Source of the DNA: Gammaproteobacteria bacterium | Lineage (GTDB): Bacteria > Pseudomonadota > Gammaproteobacteria > Pseudomonadales > Azotimanducaceae | DNA: 38,634 nucleotides | Reading direction: 5' to 3' | Assembly: GCA_030428905.1 (NCBI GenBank) | Contig: JAUIED010000029.1 | Span: 1 to 38,634 of the forward strand | Notes under the pieces: model-generated | Databases searched by the model: none | Told to the model about the DNA's origin: nothing | Seen by the model: only the letters and a program-made list of their open reading frames with translations | Translations under genes and position numbers: made by a program | Part shown: positions 15,944-24,727 of the stretch, in pieces | How the letters are laid out: each line of letters begins with the position of its first letter | How positions within the stretch are numbered: the first letter of the stretch is position 1

Positions 15944-16657
15944 ATGGCCTACCCTGACAGCATGGAACGCAAAGCCCGCATCCTCATCGTGGAAGACGAG
16001 CCGGCCATCCGCCAGGGGCTGGTGGACGTCCTTCTCTACCACGGCTTTGAAGTGGCCGAAGCGGCAGACGGCGAACGCGGCCTGGCCGAGGGATTGCGTG
16101 GCGCGTACGACCTCGTGCTGCTGGACATCATGCTGCCGAAACGCGACGGCTACAGCGTGTGTGAGGCGCTGCGCGAAAGGCATCCGGAGCTCGCCATCAT
16201 CATGCTCACCGCACGCTCCGGCGATGACGACATCGTGCAGGGTTTGAAACTCGGCGCCGACGACTACGTGGCCAAACCGTTCTCCATCGAGCAGCTTGTG
16301 CTCAGAATTCGTGCGGTGTTGCGCCGCACCCTGGCTCAGGAAGAGGCGGCGTCAACCATCCGCCTCGGCAGCCTGACGGTCGATACCGCCAACCTCACGG
16401 ACAGCCGCGGCACCGCCTATACCAGACGCGAAATCGACGTGCTGCAATATCTTCACGCCCACCCGGACCGTCCGGTGCCCCGCGAGGAGCTCCTCCACCG
16501 CGTGTGGGGGTACCAGCCAGACGCGCAGATCGAAACGCGCACCGTGGACATCCACATCGCCAAGCTGCGCCGCAAGATCGAGGCCGACAGCGCCAAACCT
16601 GAGCACATCGTCACCATTCGCGGTGCCGGTTACCGGCTGGATGGCGCCGATCGATGA
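15944..16657 (+). CDS. OmpR-family response regulator
   Basis: This is a 237-residue transcription factor. The receiver domain (about 10-125) has acidic residues in IVEDEPA, phosphoacceptor Asp in LVLLDIMLPKRDGY, Thr in IIMLTARSG and Lys in YVAKPFS. The C-terminal winged helix (about 140-235) has the recognition region TRTVDIHIAKLRRKIE and ends IVTIRGAGYRL, typical of OmpR/PhoB/CpxR regulators. ATG 15944 is chosen because GGAGGTG lies seven bases upstream; ATG 15962 is also possible. The kinase gene follows with a four-base ATGA overlap. Tandem GTAAA boxes lie just upstream, suggesting autoregulation and control of the divergent PspA-like operon. Confidence 0.92.
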   Translation: MAYPDSMERKARILIVEDEPAIRQGLVDVLLYHGFEVAEAADGERGLAEGLRGAYDLVLLDIMLPKRDGYSVCEALRERHPELAIIMLTARSGDDDIVQGLKLGADDYVAKPFSIEQLVLRIRAVLRRTLAQEEAASTIRLGSLTVDTANLTDSRGTAYTRREIDVLQYLHAHPDRPVPREELLHRVWGYQPDAQIETRTVDIHIAKLRRKIEADSAKPEHIVTIRGAGYRLDGADR

Positions 16658-18486
16658 CCGACGCCACCCGGAGACTGCGGCGCTGGTGCGCCCTGCTCTA
16701 TCTCGGCCTCCTGGTGCCTTCGGCGGTGCTCGTCTGGCAGGGGGCGAACAACCTGCGCTATCAGAGTTTTCACAGCGCCCATGCGCTGGCCGAAGGCCTC
16801 GCCCAGCGCATCGGCGACGATCTGGGCCGAACCCTTGCCGCCGAGCAGGCACGCGCCGCCACGGACTACGAATTTTTTGTGCTGTCGGGCGATCAGTACC
16901 TGCAGCGCTCGCCGCTGGCGGATCTTGCCCCGGCGGTGGATCTGCCGGGCCTCGTCGGCTTTTTCCAGGTGGACGCGGCAGGTCGCATCAGCACACCCGT
17001 CGAGCCACCGGCGCGGCAGGCCGAAAACGCGGCACTCAGCGCCAGGGAACTGGCTGACCGGCAAGCCCAGGCCTCGCGCCTGCGCTCGCTGGTGGCGCCC
17101 GCTGCAGAAAGTAAGCGTTACGCAGCACCGGTCACTTCAGCCAAGGAAGGCGTGTCTGAGCCGGTGTCAGGGGAAGCTGCAACACCTGCCACCCTCGACG
17201 AACTGCAGTTCAACGTCGCCTTCGATGAGGCCGTGGTGCAGGCCGAAGAACGGGCCGAGCAGCGGCCTGTGAAACAACAAGCCCGACGCCTGCCGCAGGA
17301 TGTGCAGGCCAGCAGCGCAGGCGGCTTGCCACCTGGCATTGCATCCATCGTTGCAGAGATCGATCCGATGATCCTCTCCCGGCTGGATGATGCGCACCTC
17401 ATTGCCCATCGGCGTGTGTACATCGACGGGCAGATTAAGGTGCAGGGCTTTGTCATAGCGATCGAGCCGTTCGTCGAGCGCTACTTTGCCGATGTGTTTT
17501 TAAAAAGCCCGCTCGCGAAGACATCCGAAATGATCGTTGCCCTGAACAACGAAGTGCTCGACGTGCGCTCAGACACACCTTCGGAACGCGCCTATAGTGC
17601 GTCTGACTTTGCCGGCACACTGCTGCTGCGCACACGCCTGCCGGCGCCGGCCAACGGCATCGAGCTCGTGTTCAATGCCCGCGAGCTGCCCCTCGGTGCC
17701 GGCGCGGGCACGCTGATGTGGACCGCCGCGGCGCTGTTTCTCCTGCTCACCGTGGGCATCTACGTGCTCTACCGCCTCGGCCGCCGACACATTCTGCTGG
17801 CAGGCCAACAGCGGGACTTTGTCGCCGCCGTCAGCCACGAGCTGAAAACGCCCCTCACCGCAATTCGTATGTACGGAGAAATTCTGCGCGCGGGATGGGC
17901 GGACGAAGAGAAGAAGCGCACCTACTACGACTTCATCTACCACGAGGCGGAACGTCTCAGCCGCCTGGTGGCGAGCGTGTTACAGCTCGCCCGCCTGGAG
18001 AACGGCAGCGGTGCTGACGAGCCGCTGGTGGAGCGCAGGGTCGGCGAGCTGTTTTCGTTGCTGCAGGAAAAGTCGGCCACCCTCGCTGAAGCAGAGGGCT
18101 TCGACATTACCTGGGTCGATGAGAGCGACGGCGCGTCGGTACAGGTAGCCGAAGACGCCTGGGTGCAGGTGATGCTCAATCTGATCGACAACGGCATCAA
18201 GTTTTCGCGCGATGCCGAGCAGAAGCGTTTGACGGTTACCGCCCGCAATGATGCGTCCGGCGTGACCATCAGCGTGCGCGACTACGGCCCGGGCATACCG
18301 AAGGCACAACTCAAGCGGATCTTCGAGATGTTCTACCGGGCGGAGAGCGAGCTCACCCGGGAAACCCGCGGCACAGGCATCGGGCTATCGCTGGTGAAAG
18401 GGCTGGTGGCACGCATGAACGGTTCGGTGGACGTGGCGAACCGCTCACCCGGCGCGGAGTTTTCCGTGCGTCTGCCCCGCGCCTGA
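16654..18486 (+). CDS. Sensor histidine kinase, partner of the OmpR-type regulator
   Basis: This is a 610-residue inner-membrane kinase. TM1 is near residues 12-30 and TM2 near 348-370, enclosing a large periplasmic region of about 310 residues, much larger than in EnvZ or CpxA. The region contains an Ala/Glu-rich, probably unstructured insert (about 130-215) flanked by two parts that may form one sensory domain. The cytoplasmic half has the H box FVAAVSHELKTPLTAIRMYGE, N box QVMLNLIDNGIKFS, G1 DYGPGIP, F box MFYRAESE and G2 GTGIGLSLVKGL, all intact. The start overlaps the regulator stop (ATGA). The genetic link to a PspA-like/vWA operon suggests it senses cell-envelope damage, which is inference. 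Confidence 0.9.
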   Translation: MTDATRRLRRWCALLYLGLLVPSAVLVWQGANNLRYQSFHSAHALAEGLAQRIGDDLGRTLAAEQARAATDYEFFVLSGDQYLQRSPLADLAPAVDLPGLVGFFQVDAAGRISTPVEPPARQAENAALSARELADRQAQASRLRSLVAPAAESKRYAAPVTSAKEGVSEPVSGEAATPATLDELQFNVAFDEAVVQAEERAEQRPVKQQARRLPQDVQASSAGGLPPGIASIVAEIDPMILSRLDDAHLIAHRRVYIDGQIKVQGFVIAIEPFVERYFADVFLKSPLAKTSEMIVALNNEVLDVRSDTPSERAYSASDFAGTLLLRTRLPAPANGIELVFNARELPLGAGAGTLMWTAAALFLLLTVGIYVLYRLGRRHILLAGQQRDFVAAVSHELKTPLTAIRMYGEILRAGWADEEKKRTYYDFIYHEAERLSRLVASVLQLARLENGSGADEPLVERRVGELFSLLQEKSATLAEAEGFDITWVDESDGASVQVAEDAWVQVMLNLIDNGIKFSRDAEQKRLTVTARNDASGVTISVRDYGPGIPKAQLKRIFEMFYRAESELTRETRGTGIGLSLVKGLVARMNGSVDVANRSPGAEFSVRLPRA

Positions 18487-18509
18487 TACCCCCAAGGAGC
18501 GGCGCAAGA

Positions 18510-19289
18510 TCAGCTCCACATGTTGGAGCCGCCGCACAGGGTCAGCGCCTGCCCGGTCATGTAGGCACTGGCGTCGGAGGCCAGGAATACGGCCACGCCT
18601 TTGAGATCCGAGGCTTCGCCGAAGCGGCGCAGGGGAATCTGCTCGTTGGCACGCTGCTCCGCTTCCGGGTTGTCCCACAGCGCCTGCGCGAAATCTGTCT
18701 TGATGACTCCGGGACAGATGGCGTTCACACGTACGCCCGAAGGGCCATACTCCAACGCCAGATTGCGCACCAGGCCGATGTCGGCAAGTTTGGAAATGCT
18801 GTAGGCACCCAGCATCTCGGAGGCATGAAAGGCGCCGGTGCTGGCAGTGATCATGATGCTGCCGCCGCCTTTGCGCACCATGTCTGGCGCCACCATCTGA
18901 CACAGCCAGTGGGCTGCCTTGACGTTGGTGCTGAGAATCTTGTCGAACGCTTCGTCCGGAATCTCCGACATATGGCCGTAGAACGGATTGACTCCGGCGT
19001 TGCCCACCAGCACATCGATGAGGCCAAAACGCTCATGGGTGGCGTCCACCAGGGCGCGTAGCTGCTCTTTGTAGCCGGCGTTGCAGGCGATACCCACCGC
19101 CCGCTCTTCCCCGCAGCGCGCGTTGATCTCTGCGGCCGCGGCATCGCACGCGTCCTGCTTGCGGCTCGAGAGCACAACTTGCGCGCCGTGCTCGGCAAGC
19201 GCTTCGGCCATGGCCTTGCCCATGCCTTTGGAGGCACCGGTGAGCAGCGCCACCTTGCCGGTGAGATCGAAAAGACTGGTGTTGACCAT
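18510..19289 (-). CDS. Short-chain dehydrogenase/reductase (SDR)
   Basis: This is a 259-residue classical SDR using NAD(P)H to oxidise or reduce an alcohol/ketone. Seen: the cofactor loop TGASKGMG, the VLVGNAGVNPFYG block, catalytic Ser in IMITASTGAF, Tyr and Lys in AYSISKLA (YxxxK), and VNAICPGVIKTDF, as in FabG-like enzymes. The end AYMTGQALTLCGGSNM is typical. ATG 19289 gives a normal N-terminus (SLFDLTGKVALLTG) after a GGACGAG ribosome binding site; ATG 19310 is a close alternative. It is divergent from an acyl-CoA synthetase, and both may serve in catabolism of the same acyl compound. A 23-base gap separates it from the convergent histidine kinase. Confidence 0.9.
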   Translation of the reverse strand: MVNTSLFDLTGKVALLTGASKGMGKAMAEALAEHGAQVVLSSRKQDACDAAAAEINARCGEERAVGIACNAGYKEQLRALVDATHERFGLIDVLVGNAGVNPFYGHMSEIPDEAFDKILSTNVKAAHWLCQMVAPDMVRKGGGSIMITASTGAFHASEMLGAYSISKLADIGLVRNLALEYGPSGVRVNAICPGVIKTDFAQALWDNPEAEQRANEQIPLRRFGEASDLKGVAVFLASDASAYMTGQALTLCGGSNMWS

Positions 19290-19412
19290 GGTTCGCTCGT
19301 CCAGATTCATTGCAATCCGCAACGTTACCAGCGGCGCCCCGTAGCAGCCACCGGCCAGTCGTGATGAAATGCAGCGCGAGGCAAGCGGGGAAACACGAGG
19401 GAGAGCAAACCG

Positions 19413-20957
19413 ATGGAGAGTCTCGAAGCCGCCACACAGGTGGGGATGAGCGTAGCCTGGCATGCGGCGCAGCGGCCGGACGATCTCGCAGTCATCAGCC
19501 AGTACGGCAACCGCACGTTCGCCGAGCTCAACGCCAACGCCAACCGCGTGGCGCGGACACTGCGCGCAGCCGGGATCGGCGAAGGCGACAGCATCGCCAT
19601 GGTGTCGAAAAACCGCCCGGAGTTCATCGAGGTGCTGTTCGCTGCGGCGCGCACGGGCGTGCGTTTCACGCCAATCAATTTTCACCTCACCGGCGAGGAG
19701 ATCGGCTACATCGTCGACAACTGCGAAGCGAAGGCGTTCATTGCCGATGCCAATCTCGGCGCCGCTCCAGCACAAGCCGTGGCACACGCGCCGGGCGCAG
19801 AGATGCTGCTCGCCTGCGGCGGCGAGTTGCCGGGCTTTACAGATTACGGCGCCGCCATCGAGCCGCACGCGCCCGGCAACATCGACAACCCGGTGATCGG
19901 CAGCCGCATGCTCTACACCTCCGGCACCACCGGACGCCCGAAAGGCGTGCATCGCCGTGACCGCGACCCGGAAGCACCCCAGGGTGCCGGAAGCCTTGCC
20001 AACTACCAACCCGGCCGCGACCGCCAGCTGCTCACAGGCCCGTGCTACCACGCCGCCCCGCTACTCATCGACATCGTGCAGCCGCTCATCTCCGGTGTCG
20101 GTATCGTCATGATGGACCGCTGGGACGCCGAAGAAACATTGCGCCTCATTGCCGAACATCGCATCTCGCACTCGCACATGGTGGCCACCATGTTCCATCG
20201 GCTGCTGCAACTGCCCGATGCGGTGCGCGCCAGCTACGATCTGTCGAGCATGCGCCTTCTGATTCACGGCGCAGCCCCATGCCCGGTGCATGTGAAGCAG
20301 GCCATGATCGACTGGTTCGGCCCCATCGTCTGGGAATACTACGCGGCCACCGAAGGCGGCGGCGGCTTCATCGTCGGAGCCGAGGAATGGCTGAAAAAAC
20401 CCGGCACGGTTGGCCGTCCAGGGCCTGAGTTCGACAACAAGATTCTCGACGAGGAAGGCCGCGAGGTCGCCACCGGCGAGATCGGTACCATCTACATGCG
20501 CGCACCGGCGCGCGGCCGCTTCGAGTACTACAAAGACGACAACAAGACAGCCAGCAGCTATCGGGGGGACTACTTTACCCTAGGCGACATGGGCTACTTT
20601 GATGAAGACGGCTATCTGTTCCTCACCGGTCGCACCGCCGAACTGATTATTTCCGGCGGCGTGAACATCTACCCGGTGGAAGTGGACAATGAGCTGTTGA
20701 AACACCCGGCGGTGCACGATGCCTGCACGTTCGGCGCGCCGAACGATGAATGGGGTGAAGAAGTGCGCAGCATCGTCAAGCTGCGCGAAGGCCACGCGCC
20801 GGGCGATGCAACGCTACAGTCGCTGGACACCTGGCTGCGGGAACGCCTGGCCCATTTCAAGTGTCCACGTACGATCATCTTCGTAGAAGATGTGCCGCGC
20901 TCGGCGGCCGGAAAAGTGCAACGCAAACAGGTTCGAGACGAGTACGCAAACACATGA
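19413..20957 (+). CDS. Acyl-CoA synthetase (AMP-forming)
   Basis: This is a 514-residue ANL-family ligase that activates a carboxylic acid to its CoA thioester through an acyl-adenylate. Seen: the P-loop MLYTSGTTGRPKGV, the YYAATEGGGG A5 motif, TLGDMGYFDEDGYLFLTGR with the ATP-ribose Asp, and the C-terminal catalytic Lys in SAAGKVQRKQVRDEY. The overall pattern resembles CaiC/FadD13-type synthetases acting on medium or unusual acyl chains. GAGGGAGAG precedes ATG 19413. It heads an operon: the nitroreductase overlaps its stop (ATGA), followed by an ATP-grasp-like ligase and a DUF885 hydrolase. It is divergent from an SDR. The substrate is unknown. Confidence 0.9.
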   Translation: MESLEAATQVGMSVAWHAAQRPDDLAVISQYGNRTFAELNANANRVARTLRAAGIGEGDSIAMVSKNRPEFIEVLFAAARTGVRFTPINFHLTGEEIGYIVDNCEAKAFIADANLGAAPAQAVAHAPGAEMLLACGGELPGFTDYGAAIEPHAPGNIDNPVIGSRMLYTSGTTGRPKGVHRRDRDPEAPQGAGSLANYQPGRDRQLLTGPCYHAAPLLIDIVQPLISGVGIVMMDRWDAEETLRLIAEHRISHSHMVATMFHRLLQLPDAVRASYDLSSMRLLIHGAAPCPVHVKQAMIDWFGPIVWEYYAATEGGGGFIVGAEEWLKKPGTVGRPGPEFDNKILDEEGREVATGEIGTIYMRAPARGRFEYYKDDNKTASSYRGDYFTLGDMGYFDEDGYLFLTGRTAELIISGGVNIYPVEVDNELLKHPAVHDACTFGAPNDEWGEEVRSIVKLREGHAPGDATLQSLDTWLRERLAHFKCPRTIIFVEDVPRSAAGKVQRKQVRDEYANT

Positions 20958-21679
20958 CGACGTTCAGCAACGGTCCCGTGGCAGACGATACCATTGGTCT
21001 TCTGGAAGGCCTGTGCACCACACGTGCGATCCGCCGCTACCTCGACGAGCCCATTCCCGAGGCAGTGCTCAGGGACATTCTCTGGGCGGCAACCCGCGCA
21101 CCCAGCGGCTCGAACCGCCAGCCGTTCCGCTTCCTGGTGCTGACCGACAGCGATCAGGCGAAGGAAGCCAAACGGCTGATCGGCGAAGCCGCCCGTGCCA
21201 TGTGGTCTGAGAAGATTCGCACCGACGGCTACAGCAAAGGCAGCGGCGCAGACCCCAAGTCGCCGAAGTCGCGCATGGCGCGTGCGATGCAAGCCTACGT
21301 AGACGACTTCGACGCGGTTCCCTGCCTGATCCTGCCCTGCTTCGTGCGCTACCGCGCGCCCTCGCTGATTGAGGGTGCCTCGATGTATCCGGCGGTGCAG
21401 AACATCCTGCTGGCCGCCCGCGCGCTGGGATACGGCGGCGTGATCACAGGCTTCCACGGCGCGGTGACCGAAGAGCTCCACGCACTGCTCGGCATTCCGG
21501 ATAACGTGGAAATCGCCTGCACGCTCACCCTCGGCAAGCCCGTGGGCGGGCATGGGCCGGTGCGACGCCGGCCGATGTCGGAGCTCGTCTTCGCCGACGG
21601 ATGGGGACAGGCGCCCGAGTGGGCGCAGGATCCGCCGGGAACGCGGTTTACCAGTGCGGGGCCGCCGAAGAGCAGATGA
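20954..21679 (+). CDS. Nitroreductase family FMN-dependent oxidoreductase
   Basis: This is a 241-residue protein of the nitroreductase/BluB-like flavin fold. The N-terminal TTRAIRRYLDEPIPEAVLRD and AATRAPSGSNRQPFRF blocks carry the FMN phosphate contacts (RAIRR, SGSNRQP), and the C-terminal part has GASMYPAVQNILLAARALGYG and TLGKPVGGHGPVRRRP. The family reduces nitro groups, quinones or enones with NAD(P)H, or carries out dehydrogenation in biosynthetic pathways. The start ATG 20954 overlaps the synthetase stop by four bases, so they are translationally coupled. The unusually basic tail after about residue 190 matches the coenzyme-binding loop of this subgroup. The actual substrate is unknown. 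Confidence 0.88.
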   Translation: MTTFSNGPVADDTIGLLEGLCTTRAIRRYLDEPIPEAVLRDILWAATRAPSGSNRQPFRFLVLTDSDQAKEAKRLIGEAARAMWSEKIRTDGYSKGSGADPKSPKSRMARAMQAYVDDFDAVPCLILPCFVRYRAPSLIEGASMYPAVQNILLAARALGYGGVITGFHGAVTEELHALLGIPDNVEIACTLTLGKPVGGHGPVRRRPMSELVFADGWGQAPEWAQDPPGTRFTSAGPPKSR

Positions 21680-21686
21680 AGCCAGC

Positions 21687-23141
21687 ATGCGCAAAGTGCC
21701 CAAGCGCAGGGTGACGGATGCTGCCCAGTCCAGCCCAATCAACTGGAGTGAACGCCTGAGCGAGCTGCTGCTCGCGCTTTCCGCCTCCGAGCAGGCCGCC
21801 ATCGCCGAAGACGTGCACCGACGCGCCCTGGCAGAGGGCGTCTGGTTTGAAAACAACGGCGTAAAAACACCCATAGAGCTGGCATTCGCGCCAGCGCTCG
21901 TCGATCTGTCCACCCGCGGCTATCTCCACCACACCGCCTGGCAGGTACGCACCGGCCTGCGTCACTGCGTGCAGATGGTTGCCGAAAATTCTCGCGCGGC
22001 CGCCCTGCTGCCCATGGAGGACGGAGAACGAAGCTGGTTCGAGTCCTACCGCCAGCCAGGTACCCAACACGGTCGCCAGCGGTTGTTCTGCCGCCTGGAT
22101 GCACTGGGCTCTCTGGAGGCGCCGGGCTGGCGCGAGCGGCTTCGCTTCATCGAAGCCAACATTGTCGGCATCGGCGGCATGAGCTACGCCCCTCCAGCCG
22201 AGCGGATCATTCAGGAGGCGGTCATCGCCGCGCTCGACACACGTGCCGAAGACATGGAGTTCGACAGCAACGCCGACCCGCGCACGTTACTGTTCGAAGA
22301 ACTGATCCATCACGCGCAACGACACATCGGCCAACCTGCCGCCGTCATCGCTCTCGTGGACGACCAGTCTTTATACACCCTGGGTGGCGAGCTTGGCCGC
22401 CTTCAGCCGGTGTTGAATGCGCTGTCCCCCGACACGCGGGTGCTTTACTGCGACCCCAGGGATCTGGAAATTGACGGCCAGGGACACGTCGTGGCTGATG
22501 GCCAACGAGTAGATGTTGTCTATCGCTTCCTGCAGCTTGCCGACTTCGTCGAGATGGAAGCGAATGGTGCAGATCTATCGGCGCTGCGCCTGGCGTTCTC
22601 AAAAAACCTCGTGGTACCGAGCGTTGGCGGCGAGCTCGAGCACAAAAGCGTGTTCGAGCTGCTGACCAATCCGGTCTTTACCGACCGGTTTGACGCGGAA
22701 CTGCGCACCGTGCTGCACGACCACGTGCTGTGGACGCGCCTGCTCTACGGCAGGGAAACCACCGACCCGGATGGAAGAACCGTGGATCTCGTAGAGTACG
22801 CCCGCACCGAGCGCCGCCAACTGGTCATCAAGCCCAACCGTGCGGCTGGTGGTGAGGGCGTGGTCATCGGCGCCCTGGCCAGCCCATCCGAATGGGACGA
22901 CGCCGTGCACACTGCCATGCAGCAGCCACAGCACTACGTGCTTCAACAAGCAGTCGAACCCGTTGCAGAGGCGTTTCCGGTGTGGAATGGCACACAGATG
23001 CAGATGGAACCGCGATATTGTGCTGCCGGCCTGTTCCCGGGCCGTCGCGGCCTGGGAGTATTCACCCGCTTCGCCGCGTCCCCTGTGGTCAACATACAGA
23101 ATGGAGGAGGCATCGTTGCCTCCCTGGTGGCCGTGCGATGA
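21687..23141 (+). CDS. Circularly permuted ATP-grasp-like protein
   Basis: This is a 484-residue protein resembling circularly permuted ATP-grasp proteins and glutathionylspermidine-synthase-type ligases. Seen: RLFCRLDALGS and LRFIEANIVGIGGMSYAP (the permuted metal-binding part, EAN), the middle VDVVYRFLQLADFVEM, and the nucleotide-binding QLVIKPNRAAGGEGVVIG, ending with VNIQNGGGIVASLVAV. The order (EAN-type block before the lysine/glycine loop) is the permuted order. The ATG at 21687 follows the nitroreductase stop by seven bases, and the stop overlaps the DUF885 start (ATGA). I infer that it forms an amide or peptide bond; the substrates are unknown. Confidence 0.7.
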   Translation: MRKVPKRRVTDAAQSSPINWSERLSELLLALSASEQAAIAEDVHRRALAEGVWFENNGVKTPIELAFAPALVDLSTRGYLHHTAWQVRTGLRHCVQMVAENSRAAALLPMEDGERSWFESYRQPGTQHGRQRLFCRLDALGSLEAPGWRERLRFIEANIVGIGGMSYAPPAERIIQEAVIAALDTRAEDMEFDSNADPRTLLFEELIHHAQRHIGQPAAVIALVDDQSLYTLGGELGRLQPVLNALSPDTRVLYCDPRDLEIDGQGHVVADGQRVDVVYRFLQLADFVEMEANGADLSALRLAFSKNLVVPSVGGELEHKSVFELLTNPVFTDRFDAELRTVLHDHVLWTRLLYGRETTDPDGRTVDLVEYARTERRQLVIKPNRAAGGEGVVIGALASPSEWDDAVHTAMQQPQHYVLQQAVEPVAEAFPVWNGTQMQMEPRYCAAGLFPGRRGLGVFTRFAASPVVNIQNGGGIVASLVAVR

Positions 23142-24727
23142 ACGACCTGCCCACCCTCATTGACGACTACCTGCACGCCTACTTCACGTTCTACCCCGAA
23201 CAGGCTACGGCGCGAGGTTTTCCTGGATTTGATGACTGCGCACCGGTGCGGGACAACGCTGCTATCCGTGCGCTGCACCGCGCTATCACACGCACCGCCA
23301 AGGCATTAGCGAAGCTGCCCATCGACGACAGCGACATGGACGCTGCGATCGACGCCGAATGCCTTAGGATGGAACTTGAGACAGCGACGTTCACCATTGA
23401 TGCGCTGGCCTGGCCGCAGTGCAACCCGCTTTGGTACATCGAGCCGGGACTCGACGCCATCGATACGCTGGACTTCCGACTCGATCTGGAAGAACACGAA
23501 AGGCACGCGCACCAGCGCGCACGCCTGCTGGGTTTGGAGGTATTGCTGCGCAACATGGAAACCGGCCTGGAAAGTCCGATGCAGCCGTACCTTAATCTGG
23601 CGATCGACATGTTGACGGGGTTTGAGAGTTACCTCGATGAAGGCTTCGCAGGCGCGGACGAAGCCTTGAACGCAGCAACCGAAACGGCTCGCCGAGCTGT
23701 CTCTCGAGCCATTGCCTACCTGCGCGGACAGACGCCGACCGCAACGGCATTCCAACCGATGGGCAAAACCCGGTATCTGCGTATCCTGCGACGGCAACAC
23801 CTCATCGACGACGATCTGCAAACGCTCATCCTGCGTGCGCAGGAGGCGCTCGCCGACGCAGAGCGGGAACTGGACGCGGTGGAACGGCTGCCGCAGAGCA
23901 TCCTGCCGCACGGTGGCGAAGTCACTCGCGATGACGTGCTCGCATACTATCGAGACGAAGTAGAGCACATGCGCGAGGCCGTGCTCGGCCGCGATCTCGT
24001 GACCATTCCCGACGGGGCGGTAGAAGTGGTGGAAACGCCTCCGCACCAGCAGGCCCTGCACGGCGGAGCATCCTACCTTCCACCGCCGGTATACGGAGTA
24101 AGCCGCGTTGGACACTTTTTCATCAGCGCCGTGCAACAGCCGTTCGACCCTTCGATTCGCGATTACTACTACGACCTCATCCGCAACCGCCGCGCACGCA
24201 ACCTGGTGGCGCACGAGGTCTACCCCGGACATCATCTGCAGTTCCTGCATGCTGCCGCGCACCCGAGCCCCATTCGCAAGGTGCGCGACAACGATGTCAT
24301 GATCGAAGGCTGGGCACTGTACTGTGAGCACCTGATGCGCGAACAGGGCCTGTTCGATGAGATGCCTTCTGCCCGCCCCTGGCGCGCTTTAAAACTTCGC
24401 GCTCTGCGGGTGATCGTCGATATTGGTATACATACCGGCAGCATGACGCTGGCGGAGGCCAGACGATACATGGAATCGCACTACGGCGGTGCCCCGTCGC
24501 CCTGGATCGGGCGCGAAGTGAATCGCTATGCAGCCGAGCCTACCCAAGCCATGTCCTATCTAGTGGGAAGGCACCAGGTGCTGACGCTGAGAGAGGACTG
24601 GCAGCGCGCCATTGGAAAGGAAGGCTTTGCACTGAAGGACTTTCACGATCGATTTCTTGCCGAGGGGAGCATTCCCATCGCACTTATCAGACAGAAAATG
24701 CTCTCAGCACACGATGCCGGGTTATGA
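23138..24727 (+). CDS. DUF885 family metallohydrolase (predicted, cytoplasmic)
   Basis: This is a 529-residue DUF885 protein, a mostly helical family related to M32/M3-type zinc peptidases. The zinc motif HEVYPGHHLQ (HExxH plus following His) is at about 360, followed by IEGWALYCEHLM, whose Glu completes the site; PSPWIGREVNRYAAEPTQAMSYLVG near the C-terminus is the usual last conserved block. There is no signal peptide. ATG 23138 overlaps the ATP-grasp stop, and its own stop overlaps the next gene's start by 14 bases. Tight coupling to a ligase suggests that it hydrolyses, trims or edits the same amide. A second, exported DUF885 protein lies at 30672-32399; the two are divergent in sequence and not a recent duplication. 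Confidence 0.85.
   Translation: MNDLPTLIDDYLHAYFTFYPEQATARGFPGFDDCAPVRDNAAIRALHRAITRTAKALAKLPIDDSDMDAAIDAECLRMELETATFTIDALAWPQCNPLWYIEPGLDAIDTLDFRLDLEEHERHAHQRARLLGLEVLLRNMETGLESPMQPYLNLAIDMLTGFESYLDEGFAGADEALNAATETARRAVSRAIAYLRGQTPTATAFQPMGKTRYLRILRRQHLIDDDLQTLILRAQEALADAERELDAVERLPQSILPHGGEVTRDDVLAYYRDEVEHMREAVLGRDLVTIPDGAVEVVETPPHQQALHGGASYLPPPVYGVSRVGHFFISAVQQPFDPSIRDYYYDLIRNRRARNLVAHEVYPGHHLQFLHAAAHPSPIRKVRDNDVMIEGWALYCEHLMREQGLFDEMPSARPWRALKLRALRVIVDIGIHTGSMTLAEARRYMESHYGGAPSPWIGREVNRYAAEPTQAMSYLVGRHQVLTLREDWQRAIGKEGFALKDFHDRFLAEGSIPIALIRQKMLSAHDAGL

Noticed and set aside
19311-20051. Upstream extension of the SDR frame
   Set aside because: It lies wholly within the acyl-CoA synthetase gene on the other strand and precedes a normal SDR start with a ribosome binding site.
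23306-24331. 341-residue minus-strand ORF
   Set aside because: Antisense shadow of the DUF885 gene, with no family features.
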